From the NCBI RefSeq assembly GCF_012932495.1, contig NZ_JABCNG010000005.1, forward strand, positions 310,001 to 374,000: a DNA stretch of 64,000 nucleotides. The letters are read 5' to 3'. Shown one piece after another: positions 35,104 through 43,189 of the stretch; the stretch's first letter is position 1, and the number at the start of each line of letters is the position of its first letter. The stretch comes from Novosphingobium sp. SG919 (lineage in GTDB: Bacteria; Pseudomonadota; Alphaproteobacteria; Sphingomonadales; Sphingomonadaceae). The notes under the pieces are model-generated. The model searched no databases. It was not told the origin of the DNA and was given only the letters and a program-made list of their open reading frames with translations. A program made the translations under genes and the position numbers.

Positions 35104-37148
35104 GCCGGCCTCGCTGCATTGCGGGCGCCGTCATGGCGGCCGTGTTGGCTGAGGCGGAAGCCGACCGGCTTGCCGAACAGCTCGAGTGGAGGCGGAGGGT
35201 CGGTCGCTTCCCCTTTCTCAGCAGCGTGCGGTGGCGCCGGAGCGGGCTCGTTTTTCGCTGGTGGGATTTCCGGATCCATCGCTTCTTCGGGCGCAACAAG
35301 CGGTAGCTCAGCACCGGGATCAGGTTGGGTCGCGCGACGCCGCTTCGCGGAAGGCGCCTTCGGCGCGGCCGGTGGTGGCGACGAAGCCGGCGCGGGGGAC
35401 ACTGCGGGTTCCGGCACAGCCATCCGCACCGGAGCGGTTTGGCGCTCCTCGAAAGCCTCGGCGACGGATGCCACTTTGTTGTAGCTGTCCTCGAATCGGA
35501 CCACCGGCAGGCTGCGCCCGAACCTGAGATAGCCCATGAGGTTGGGCAGATTGGTGACCTCGGTGTGCATGACCAACGGGCGGGTCACCTGCATGCGCGA
35601 GAGGTTCACACCGTCGCGCATGTCGTTCACGCCATAGGACATGCCCTCATTGGCCTCGACCTGTTCGACCTGGCCAAGGTTCTCGCTGACATGCTTTGCG
35701 GTGGGAGTATCGTTGGCGCGCAGCGCCACCCAGGTTGAGCAGTAGCCGGTAATCGCGGCGGCATCCTGGATGCCGTAGGTGGCCTCAAGCTGCGGGTAGC
35801 TCTGGAAACCGAGGATGCCGCAGCCACCATATTTCCGTGCGCGGGCAAGGAAGTCGCCAAGCGAGGGCAGACGCTGGAGTGTGGGAAGCTCGTCGATTAC
35901 GCAATAGAGGCGCCGGTTGCGATCGGGCGTCATGCTCATGATCGCGCTGATCGCGATATCGAGCCACACCGTGATCAGGGGGCGCAACGAGGGCAGTTGG
36001 TCCGCCTTGACGGTGATGAAGAGCCAGCTGTCATCCTTCTCGTTGGCGACCCAGTCGCGGATTGAGAAGCCATCAGCGGTGTCGTCGAGATAGGAGAAGC
36101 TACGCATCACCGAGGCGAGCTCCGCCTGGATGCCGGCGCTGGTGCGCTCACCCTCGGTCGAGATGAAGGCCGCCGCATCGGTGCCCGCGGCAAAGGCGGC
36201 GAGGTCCTTCAGTTTGGAGCGGAGCAGCGTGTCGAGCAGGATCGAAACGAGGGTGCGCTCCTGCCGCGCCAGCTTCCGCATCACGGCGACCAACGTGCCT
36301 CGCGCAGCCTTCGCCCAGAAGGGGTCACCAGCCTTGTCGGGGATCGTCGACTCGGCGATCTGATCGTAGTGATAATCGCGGGGCACATCGACCCAAGGCG
36401 ACCAGCAGTCTGCCCGGGCGTCGAGGGGATTGAGCAGCACATCGATCCCCGGTCGGTAGAACTTCTCCACGAAGGTTCCGGCAGTGTCGTAGACGATCGC
36501 GCGGCGCTTCCGCTTCCGGATGCCGTCGAGCATCTTGACGATAATGTTGGTCTTGCCGGTACCGGGGGCCCCGCAGATGAGAATGTGCTCCGGCTCGAAC
36601 GCGTCGGGGACATTCACCCCGCCGATATCGAAGCTGCCCTTGGCGTAGCGCCACAGCGCGCGGCGGACCTGCCGCACCGTCCCGAAGCGCGCGCCGCGCA
36701 GAAACTGGTTGGAACCGAGCCCCCTCCCCGTGCGGGTAAAATAGAACCAGGCCCACCCGAGCATGCCGAGGGCGAACAGGCCGGCGAGCAGCGCACCGTG
36801 GAGAAGGTAGGTCTCGAAGGCGGCGAGCGTCTTGTGCGCAACGCCCGAACTGACGAGCCCTTTGGGTGTGGTCCAGTATTGCTTGCCGGCTGGCGTCTTG
36901 AACAGGATCGGGGTCGCATTGCCGGGAAGCGTGTCGCCCATGAAATAGGCCTGCGTGACCTTGAGCATCACGAAGCGTTCGTACTCGGAGGACTTTTCGA
37001 GGGCGTACCAGACGGTGCCACCGATCCAAATCACAAGCGCTGCAAGGAAGGTCTGGTAGAAGACCTGAGTGGTCATGCGGACGTTATGAACGATGGCCTG
37101 GCCGCCCCTCGTCCACGAGCCCAGCGTGTCGTGGCGGAAGATGCTCAT
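35100..37148 (-). CDS. traD: Type IV coupling protein, TraD/TrwB-like
   Basis: Inner-membrane ATPase that hands the relaxase-DNA complex to a secretion channel. Two transmembrane helices (about 31-49 and 116-137) precede the ATPase domain with Walker A GAPGTGKT (193-200) and Walker B LYCVIDELPTL. Stretches YGGCGILGFQSYPQLEATYG and EVTNLPNLMGYLRFG are typical of the TraD_N/TrwB group. The last 120 residues are a Pro/Ala-rich tail. The ATG at 37,148 overlaps the RHH gene by 4 bp. No VirB-like channel genes are seen here, so the element must borrow a channel or encode it beyond the window. Confidence 0.93.
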   Translation of the reverse strand: MSIFRHDTLGSWTRGGQAIVHNVRMTTQVFYQTFLAALVIWIGGTVWYALEKSSEYERFVMLKVTQAYFMGDTLPGNATPILFKTPAGKQYWTTPKGLVSSGVAHKTLAAFETYLLHGALLAGLFALGMLGWAWFYFTRTGRGLGSNQFLRGARFGTVRQVRRALWRYAKGSFDIGGVNVPDAFEPEHILICGAPGTGKTNIIVKMLDGIRKRKRRAIVYDTAGTFVEKFYRPGIDVLLNPLDARADCWSPWVDVPRDYHYDQIAESTIPDKAGDPFWAKAARGTLVAVMRKLARQERTLVSILLDTLLRSKLKDLAAFAAGTDAAAFISTEGERTSAGIQAELASVMRSFSYLDDTADGFSIRDWVANEKDDSWLFITVKADQLPSLRPLITVWLDIAISAIMSMTPDRNRRLYCVIDELPTLQRLPSLGDFLARARKYGGCGILGFQSYPQLEATYGIQDAAAITGYCSTWVALRANDTPTAKHVSENLGQVEQVEANEGMSYGVNDMRDGVNLSRMQVTRPLVMHTEVTNLPNLMGYLRFGRSLPVVRFEDSYNKVASVAEAFEERQTAPVRMAVPEPAVSPAPASSPPPAAPKAPSAKRRRATQPDPGAELPLVAPEEAMDPEIPPAKNEPAPAPPHAAEKGEATDPPPPLELFGKPVGFRLSQHGRHDGARNAARPA

Positions 37149-37447
37149 GGCCGGTCCTGCTCGGGATCGAGCAGCCCCCTTTCACGGAGGAGGCGGCGGG
37201 CTTCGCCCAACCCCTTCTGAAGGATGTCGGGCGAACGCTCACCTACCGACGTCGCGAGAATCGCGAAGGCCTGGATGGCGGTCGCGTGGAGCTCGTCGAA
37301 GCGGGCATGATAGCCCGACGGATCGGTGCCTTCGAAGCGCTCGAGGATGTCGCGACAGTAGGTCGCGGCGCCGAGACCGGCATTGCGCGCCTGTACGGTA
37401 AGGCGCGCATAGAGGTCGTCGTCTATGCGGATTGTGATGCGTGCCAA
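37145..37447 (-). CDS. Ribbon-helix-helix relaxosome accessory protein
   Basis: A 100-residue DNA-binding protein, first gene of the mobilisation operon. MARITIRIDDDLYARLTVQARNAG is a ribbon-helix-helix N-terminus, as in TrwA, MobC and TraY-like proteins that bind oriT next to the relaxase and repress their own operon. The start is a TTG at 37,447 with AAGGAG eight bases upstream; no ATG is available. It overlaps traD by 4 bp, and the oriT-like region lies directly upstream. Confidence 0.8.
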   Translation of the reverse strand: MARITIRIDDDLYARLTVQARNAGLGAATYCRDILERFEGTDPSGYHARFDELHATAIQAFAILATSVGERSPDILQKGLGEARRLLRERGLLDPEQDRP

Positions 37448-37537
37448 GCGGCGGACTCCTTGTCCGGCACGCCAGCAACGTGGTGAAGCGTCGTCCTTAT
37501 AGTCGAATTACGCCGCGATCTCAACAATTTATCAGAA

Positions 37538-37617
37538 CTGCCGGTGGCAGCCGCATAGTGCCAAGGCCGATCAAACACTTAGCGGGCAATGCCGCGGGGG
37601 GTGGCTGCCAGCGGCAG
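37538..37617. repeat. 15-bp inverted repeat of the oriT region
   Basis: CTGCCGGTGGCAGCC (37,538-37,552) is matched in inverse at 37,603-37,617 with one mismatch. It lies between the relaxosome gene and the nick-like sequence at 37,697, as expected of protein-binding or IHF-flanked repeats in an oriT. The gap 37,448-37,973 holds no gene. Confidence 0.65.
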
Positions 37618-37696
37618 CCGATCAGTGCCCGACCGACTGCCGCCCTGTGCCGGCGGAAAGCGGCGGAAATCCGGGCGATTCGCGCCCGCAGCACCC

Positions 37697-37739
37697 GTGC
37701 GTGGGGTGCATTACAACTTCGCCCTTCGGGGCGTGCGTC
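37697..37739 (+). other. Candidate oriT nick site 1 (F-like core plus hairpin)
   Basis: GTGCGTGGGGTGCATTACAA is followed by a CGCCC-TTCG-GGGCG hairpin and TGCGTC. The core TGCGTGGGGTG is, as I recall it, identical to the F-plasmid oriT around the TraI nick. F TraI is a MobF relaxase like the one encoded here. It is upstream of the relaxase operon. A second copy is at 54,711. Confidence 0.65.
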
Positions 37740-37973
37740 TGGCCTCCCGCATGAGCTTGCGAATGCGCCAGATAAACGCTCGCAAAGGCGGACAACCCGC
37801 TGATCTTGAAGGGAACATTAGACGCCCCAAAGGATCGGCGATGCCCCCCCGGAAGGGGCGGTCGAGCCGTCCGCCACCGCTCTGCTCATAAAAACCCGCG
37901 TGTCCTGGGTGTGACCCTGGACGCGCTCTCAACGGCCCCCGAAACGGGCCGCGCTTTTGTGGAGCAAAGGGCC

Positions 37974-39212
37974 ATGCGCCGTGCTGAACTGATCGACCTT
38001 GCCGCCATCGATGTTGCCACCACTGACCTCCCCGCGAGGAACGAGCGGCTGTTGCGAGATGCCGTTGTTTCGGGTCTCGCCCTGCGCCTTCGCGCTTCCG
38101 GCGCGCGCTCATGGATGCTGCTTGCCGGGACCAAGCGGCAAACACTGGGCGATGCCACGTTGATCCCGCTGGAAGTCGCCCGCCGGATGGTTGCCGCTGC
38201 TTCCGCGCCCTCCCCCGGGCCTTCGTCTCCAGTTCCTTCCGCGCCGTTGTTCGGAGCCGAGGCGCGGCTGGCCGACGTGATGCTGCGCTATCTTGCCTCG
38301 GGGGAGAATGGCCGTTGGAAGCCCGGAACGCTGCGCAATATGCGGGCCGTCGCGGCGGTGCATATCCTCCCTCTGCTGGGGCAGCGGAAGGTTCGGGACA
38401 TCACCGCAGAAGAAGTCACCCGTTGGCATCTCGATGTCGCTGCCAAGTCCACCGCTGCCCGCATGTCGCTATCCACCTTGTCGGGCCTGATGCTCTATGC
38501 AGAAGATCATGGCTTGCGTGACCCCGGCTCCAACCCCTGCCGGGGCTTGCGCAAGAAGCAGCGTGGGCATCGGGGCCAGTTGCTGCCCGCAGCGGTCGTT
38601 AAGCGTCTGTGGGCCGTGCTCGACCGATTGCAAGAGCGGATGCCCGACGCCTGCGATGCCGTGCGCCTGCTGCTCCTGACCGGGGCGCGGCGAAGTGAGA
38701 TATTGGGCCTGGCGTGGGACAGCATTGCGGGCCCGCGCGCGGTGTTGGATAATTCCAAAACGGGACCGCGCACGATCTGGCTCAACACGCCCGCACGGGC
38801 CATCCTCGATGCCCGCAAAGCGAAAGCAACGAGTGCCTTTGTGTTCCCGTCGCCGGTCTGCGATGGCCCGATCAAGGTCATTGACCGGGCGTGGTCCATC
38901 ATCCGGGAGGAGGCCGATCTGGGGCGGCTGCGCGTCCACGATCTGCGGCATCATTTCGCGTCGGTCGCGGTGTCGAATGGCATAGACCTGCGGCTTGTGG
39001 GCCAACTGCTCGGCCATCACGATCTGGATAGTACTCTTGGCTATGCTCACCTTGCCAGCGATGCACTGATGCAATCGGCGACGCGTGTGTCAGGCCTCAT
39101 CGACCGCGCCTTACGCGGTCAAGCTGCGGCAACGGCAAACGGCCATCGATCCCCGCGAAAGAGCAAGCAGCGCAAGCCAGGCGCTCCGACAAAGGACGCG
39201 CATCATGGCTAA
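37974..39212 (+). CDS. Tyrosine recombinase/integrase 1
   Basis: A 412-residue site-specific recombinase. An N-terminal arm-type domain resembles DUF4102 (GLALRLRASGARSWMLLAG), followed by a SAM-like core-binding domain and the catalytic domain: Arg in TGARRSEILGL, HDLRHHF with His and Arg, LLGHHDLDSTLGYAHL with the second His and the nucleophile Tyr. The ATG at 37,974 has GGAG nine bases upstream; the frame extends to 37,806 without conserved residues. It overlaps the next recombinase by 8 bp, so the pair is translated together. It lies directly right of nick-like site 1. Confidence 0.9.
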   Translation: MRRAELIDLAAIDVATTDLPARNERLLRDAVVSGLALRLRASGARSWMLLAGTKRQTLGDATLIPLEVARRMVAAASAPSPGPSSPVPSAPLFGAEARLADVMLRYLASGENGRWKPGTLRNMRAVAAVHILPLLGQRKVRDITAEEVTRWHLDVAAKSTAARMSLSTLSGLMLYAEDHGLRDPGSNPCRGLRKKQRGHRGQLLPAAVVKRLWAVLDRLQERMPDACDAVRLLLLTGARRSEILGLAWDSIAGPRAVLDNSKTGPRTIWLNTPARAILDARKAKATSAFVFPSPVCDGPIKVIDRAWSIIREEADLGRLRVHDLRHHFASVAVSNGIDLRLVGQLLGHHDLDSTLGYAHLASDALMQSATRVSGLIDRALRGQAAATANGHRSPRKSKQRKPGAPTKDAHHG

Positions 39213-40377
39213 CCTGTGCCTCCCACTGACGGACACCATTTGCGCGCAAGCCAGGGTTGAAACCCGCGAATATGCCCTGCGCGACACTCGCCAACCGGGG
39301 CTTTCCTTGCGTGTGCAGCCCTGCGGCGCGCGAAGCTGGATCATGCGCACGCGCAAGAACGGAAGGGCCGTGCGCCATTCTTTGGGCACCTTCCCCGAGA
39401 CCCCCGTAAAGGCTGCACGCCAGATCGCTGCAGCCCTGATCGCTGCGGATGTCGCACCGCCCCCCGCCCCGTCTGCGTCTCCCTTGTTCGAGATATTCCA
39501 GGCGGAACATGAAACCCGTTGCGGGGCCTTCTACAAGCCGCGAGGGCTGCACACCTATCGCGGCTATGTCCGCCGCCAGTTGCTTCCCGCCTTTGCGGGC
39601 AAGCGACTCGATGCCATCACGCGGCAAGATATCGTGCGCTGGTTCGAGGGGTACACCGCCACCAGCCCTGGCGCGGCCAATCGCGCGCTCGGCATTCTCG
39701 GCCATATCCTCGGACGCGCCAAGGCATGGGGCTATATGCCTGATGGCTGGCGCAATCCGGTGACGGGAATCAGAATGAACCGCCGCAATGTCGTCGGGAC
39801 CTTCCTGAGCGAAGACCAAATGGGCCGATTGGGCACGCTCCTCGCAGCGCGCATGACCGAAGGCTGTCAAGCCTCGGCCTTGCTCCATTTCCTGACGCTG
39901 ACCGGCTGCCGTGTCAGCGAAGCGATCAATCTCGAATGGCGGGACGTCCTGCCGGACCGCCTCCGCCTCAGGGACAGCAAGACAGGCCCTCGCGACGTTC
40001 CCCTCGGTCGTGCCGTCCGCCACTTCTTCAAGGCACGCCGCGCCAGCCTGTCAAAAAGCGCCCGCACACCCCCTTCCTTGGTCTTCGCGCTCGCCGATAG
40101 GCAGGGCTATGAAGCGGTCCGCAAAGTGTGGCTGCAGATCCGCAAGCAAGTGGGCCTGCCGCCGACCCTGCGTATCCATGACCTGCGACACAGCTTTGCC
40201 AGCCATGCCGTCATGTCGGGGGAGACTCTGTTTCTAACGTCACGGCTGCTCGGCCATAGCCGGATACAGATGACGGCCCGCTATGCCCATTTGGCCGATG
40301 CGGCGTTGCTGACGACTGCGGAGAAAATTGGAGAGTTGATTACCCGAAGGTGCGGGCTTTCTTCCACCCGAGCCTGA
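39205..40377 (+). CDS. Tyrosine recombinase/integrase 2
   Basis: A 390-residue recombinase, diverged from its upstream neighbour. The N-terminus has a DUF4102-like arm domain (TRQPGLSLRVQPCGARSWIM, then HSLGTFPE), a core-binding domain and the catalytic set: Arg in TGCRVSEAI, the beta-hairpin Lys in RDSKTGP, IHDLRHSFASH, LLGHSRIQMTARYAHL. All expected residues are present, so both enzymes may be active. The ATG at 39,205 lies inside the end of integrase 1. Paired overlapping recombinases recall multi-recombinase units such as RIT elements, but the third member is not here. Confidence 0.9.
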   Translation: MANLCLPLTDTICAQARVETREYALRDTRQPGLSLRVQPCGARSWIMRTRKNGRAVRHSLGTFPETPVKAARQIAAALIAADVAPPPAPSASPLFEIFQAEHETRCGAFYKPRGLHTYRGYVRRQLLPAFAGKRLDAITRQDIVRWFEGYTATSPGAANRALGILGHILGRAKAWGYMPDGWRNPVTGIRMNRRNVVGTFLSEDQMGRLGTLLAARMTEGCQASALLHFLTLTGCRVSEAINLEWRDVLPDRLRLRDSKTGPRDVPLGRAVRHFFKARRASLSKSARTPPSLVFALADRQGYEAVRKVWLQIRKQVGLPPTLRIHDLRHSFASHAVMSGETLFLTSRLLGHSRIQMTARYAHLADAALLTTAEKIGELITRRCGLSSTRA

Positions 40378-40635
40378 GTTTCATCAAAGGCGAAACAGCG
40401 TTGCTATTGCTCCGACCGGAGCTGGCAATACTTGTGCAGACACTACTCTCGAGAGGCGGTGGAAAGCTGCTTGTCAGACGGTGCCTTGCCGTGAACGGAA
40501 TGACGGAGCCTAGGACGATGCCGTCCTTCGCGGCCGATGACTGGAATGGGGGATTTCGAAGGTCTTCAGGCGATCACTCGTTCGCGCCGCTCGCCCCTGT
40601 GAATGGATAAGACCGAAATGCTATCGTTCAGGCGA

Positions 40636-40676
40636 CCATGCAAGGACAAATTGGTTCCAATTTTGGTCTTGCATGG
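40636..40676. repeat. 41-bp inverted repeat in a 460-bp gene-free gap
   Basis: CCATGCAAG and CTTGCATGG enclose AATTGG/CCAATT, forming a strong symmetrical stem about 260 bp after integrase 2. It may be a recombinase attachment core or a remnant end. The rest of 40,378-40,837 shows no gene, no RNA and no recognised element. Confidence 0.5.
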
Positions 40677-40837
40677 TGTTTGAAAACAGACGGATTGCAG
40701 GGAGCGAATTACTTCGCCGACAGCGCCTAGTTGACTGGAGTATCGTGCGAACATAGTGGCGTCCACGCTGCGGCGGGCCGGACGCAACCTCCGCATTGCT
40801 TGGCGCCAGCGCAGGCACGGATGTTAAGGAGGCGGGT

Positions 40838-41458
40838 TTGGTTCTTGAGGAATGGGACAAGACCAGGGGTAAGTGGCTAATGTATCGCAGCGCGGCGGAC
40901 CACCATGCTGACTGCGAGCGCCATCCGTTAGAGGATATCCCGGAGCGGATATTTCTCGACACCAACATCGTCAACCTGATCGTCAAGCACGCGCCCGTGA
41001 TCTTCGAAATGGAGCCGCAGGATCCTAACCTACCAATCGCCCGGCGACGCGATATTGAGGCGCTGGCGCACATATTTGCCGTGGGCGCCAGAGCCAGCTG
41101 GACGTTGCGGGTCGCGGAGACTACGCTCGACGAGATCAACCGCACGCTCCACGAGCAAGTGCGCCAGGATCTGGCATCCTACGCACTCGAGATGCTCGAG
41201 CGTGGCACCGACGAGAGCGCGCGCGGTAGCGACCTCGGCCGCCGCGTGGCGGATTCTACCCTGCTCGCGCTCCTGCCGGACCGCGCCGACCGGAAGTTGC
41301 TGGGCAACGCGATCGGCCTGGGGTGCGACGCGTTCGTTACCGCCGACGTTCGCACGATCGTGTCGCGCAGGCACCTACTGCCGACGTTGCCGCTACGTAT
41401 ACTGACGCCGACCGAGTGGTGGGCGGCGATTAAGCCTTGGGGCGGCTTGTGGCTCTGA
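40838..41458 (+). CDS. PIN-domain nuclease-like protein
   Basis: A 206-residue protein with a PIN fold, usually a metal-dependent RNase. The acidic marks are in RIFLDTNIVNLIV (first Asp), TLDEINRTL (Glu) and LGCDAFVTADVRTIV (late Asp pair). The start is a TTG at 40,838, preceded by AAGGAGG five bases upstream, which outweighs the earlier in-frame codon at 40,796. It does not look like a short VapC toxin: it is longer and no antitoxin gene precedes it. The 3' end overlaps the convergent XRE gene by 29 bp. It may be a defence effector or tRNA/RNA-cleaving protein. Confidence 0.65.
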   Translation: MVLEEWDKTRGKWLMYRSAADHHADCERHPLEDIPERIFLDTNIVNLIVKHAPVIFEMEPQDPNLPIARRRDIEALAHIFAVGARASWTLRVAETTLDEINRTLHEQVRQDLASYALEMLERGTDESARGSDLGRRVADSTLLALLPDRADRKLLGNAIGLGCDAFVTADVRTIVSRRHLLPTLPLRILTPTEWWAAIKPWGGLWL

Positions 41459-41819
41459 CGTTGGTCGGCGGTCGCGCTTGGTCGCCTTCCGCGTCCCCAT
41501 TGCAGCGGTTGATCTCGATCACGGCGTTGAGCAGCGCGCGCAGACGCTTCGCTCCGGCCGGCGTTCCGTCCCACAGTTCTCGCAGTCTGTTGGCCAGATC
41601 GTCAAACTCGGTCGAATCATTATGCGCATAGGGTTCCACCCCGTATTCCTCGCACAGCCTCATCACGAGGTCGGTTCGGTCCCCGAAATGGCCGTTGAAG
41701 ATCCGCGATATCCACGGCTGCGAGACGCCGAATGCCTTGGCGACGGCCTTCTGCGACTGGCCGGCAACCTTCACCGCCGACTTCAGATGCCGGCCCACGC
41801 GGATAGAATCGTCGTACAT
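41430..41819 (-). CDS. XRE-family helix-turn-helix regulator, divergent from the methyltransferase
   Basis: A 129-residue regulator. Residues about 8-65 form a Cro/C1-type HTH (VGRHLKSAVKVAGQSQKAVA, then FGVSQPWISRIFNG), followed by a helical tail (FDDLANRLRELWDGTPAGAK) and a disordered end. It diverges from the methyltransferase with only 71 bp between, which hold two TATGCGTAT boxes. This layout matches controller (C) proteins of restriction-modification systems, which time methylase and nuclease expression. The protein is longer than most C proteins (about 80 residues). Confidence 0.75.
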   Translation of the reverse strand: MYDDSIRVGRHLKSAVKVAGQSQKAVAKAFGVSQPWISRIFNGHFGDRTDLVMRLCEEYGVEPYAHNDSTEFDDLANRLRELWDGTPAGAKRLRALLNAVIEINRCNGDAEGDQARPPTNVRATSRPKA

Positions 41820-41833
41820 CGAACGCGAGTTTA

Positions 41834-41864
41834 TATGCGTATTGTTTTACCTGTCTATGCGTAT
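41834..41864. promoter_or_regulatory. Paired TATGCGTAT operator boxes
   Basis: Two identical near-palindromic 9-mers at 41,834-41,842 and 41,856-41,864 are spaced 22 bp start to start, about two helical turns. They lie midway between the divergent XRE and methyltransferase starts, and overlap TATA-like sequence (TATATAAG) suited to a -10 box. Confidence 0.65.
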
Positions 41865-41890
41865 ATAAGCGAGCATATGGAGGCCGCCGT

Positions 41891-43189
41891 ATGCTTATGA
41901 GACTGAGTGGGCCGGCCGAGCTCGACCTCTCAACGTTCCTTAGCCAGCTGAAGCCGGACCTACCTACGTCGACCAACCAGGGGGCGGGGGACGCCGCCTT
42001 CCAGCGCTGGTTCCGAGTGAAGGAAGCGTTCTCGCCGCTGTTCGTCCGCGACGTGATCGCACATTTGCCACACCCTCCATCGACATGCCTCGACTGCTTC
42101 GGGGGGTCTGGCACGACCGCGCTAACCTGCCAGTTCATGGGCATCGCGCCGACGACGATCGAGTTAAACCCGTTTCTGGCCGACCTGATCGAGGCAAAGT
42201 TGACGTCGTTCGATCCGCGTGCCGTTGCGGCTGACCGGTTGACCATTGGCAGGACCGTCGACGCGATTGAGATCGACTTGGCGGCCATATATGCGAACGC
42301 ACCACCGACGCTCTACGAACCCGGTGCTGGTGGTCGCTGGATCTTCGACATCGATGTAATGAAGCGAATCGCCCAGTATCGTGGAGCGATCGCCGAGCTT
42401 GCCAACGAGCGGCAGCGCCGACTGTTTACGGTGATCCTGGGATCGACCCTTATCCACCTGAGCAACGTGGTGATAAACGGCAAGGGCAGGCGGTATCGCG
42501 GGGGCTGGCAGCGCAACCGCCGGACGGCGCGGGCGGTCGATGTCGCGTTCGAGGCCGCTTACGACAATGCACTGTTCGACGTCAGCAGGCTCACCCGCCG
42601 GGCGCATCCTGGCTATACCCTCTTGCGCGGCGATGCTCGCAGTCGCCTCACTGAACTAAACGGCACTTACGATCTGGTGCTGTTCTCGCCGCCGTATCCG
42701 AACTCGTTTGACTATACCGATATCTACAACCTCGAGCTGTGGGTCCTAGGCTACCTGTCGTCTGGGGAGGACAACGTCTCCTTGCGTCGCAGCACGCTAC
42801 GCTCGCATGTCCAGATCAAGCGGGAAGCGTCGATGCCGGCTTCGCCTTCGCCGACGCTCGCAGGCGTCGTGACCGCGCTGGACGAAGTGGCCGATCGCCT
42901 GTGGAGCCGACAAATCCCAGGCATGATCGGCAGCTACTTCGCGGATCTTGAAGTCGTGATGCGAGAGTGCGCGCAGCGGCTGACGCCCGACGGGCGCATC
43001 GCGATGGTAGTCGGCGACAGCCGTTATGCCGACGTGGTCGTGCCTGTGGCTCGGGTCCTAGCTGAGATTGGCGAGGGGCTCGGCCTGACCACAGACCGCC
43101 TTCAAGTCCTTAGGCCGATGCGCGCGAGCGCTCAGCAAGGTGGCGAGCATCTCCTTTCCGAAGATCTGCTGGTTTTGAAGTCCGCCTAG
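41891..43189 (+). CDS. Site-specific DNA methyltransferase (N4-cytosine/N6-adenine type)
   Basis: A 432-residue AdoMet-dependent DNA methylase. Motif I is CLDCFGGSGTTAL (about 67-79) and the catalytic motif IV is SPPY at 266-269 (LVLFSPPYPNSFDYTDIY). SPPY is the usual N4-cytosine form, though N6-adenine cannot be excluded. The long segment between motifs I and IV may hold target recognition. The ATG at 41,891 has GGAGG seven bases upstream. Its end overlaps the convergent PD-(D/E)XK gene by 4 bp. It probably marks host DNA so that the neighbouring nuclease operon spares it, or is itself a sensor component. Confidence 0.85.
   Translation: MLMRLSGPAELDLSTFLSQLKPDLPTSTNQGAGDAAFQRWFRVKEAFSPLFVRDVIAHLPHPPSTCLDCFGGSGTTALTCQFMGIAPTTIELNPFLADLIEAKLTSFDPRAVAADRLTIGRTVDAIEIDLAAIYANAPPTLYEPGAGGRWIFDIDVMKRIAQYRGAIAELANERQRRLFTVILGSTLIHLSNVVINGKGRRYRGGWQRNRRTARAVDVAFEAAYDNALFDVSRLTRRAHPGYTLLRGDARSRLTELNGTYDLVLFSPPYPNSFDYTDIYNLELWVLGYLSSGEDNVSLRRSTLRSHVQIKREASMPASPSPTLAGVVTALDEVADRLWSRQIPGMIGSYFADLEVVMRECAQRLTPDGRIAMVVGDSRYADVVVPVARVLAEIGEGLGLTTDRLQVLRPMRASAQQGGEHLLSEDLLVLKSA

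Noticed and set aside
40566..40796. A 76-residue leftward open frame
   Set aside because: It runs across the 41-bp inverted repeat, has no ribosome site and no recognisable fold.
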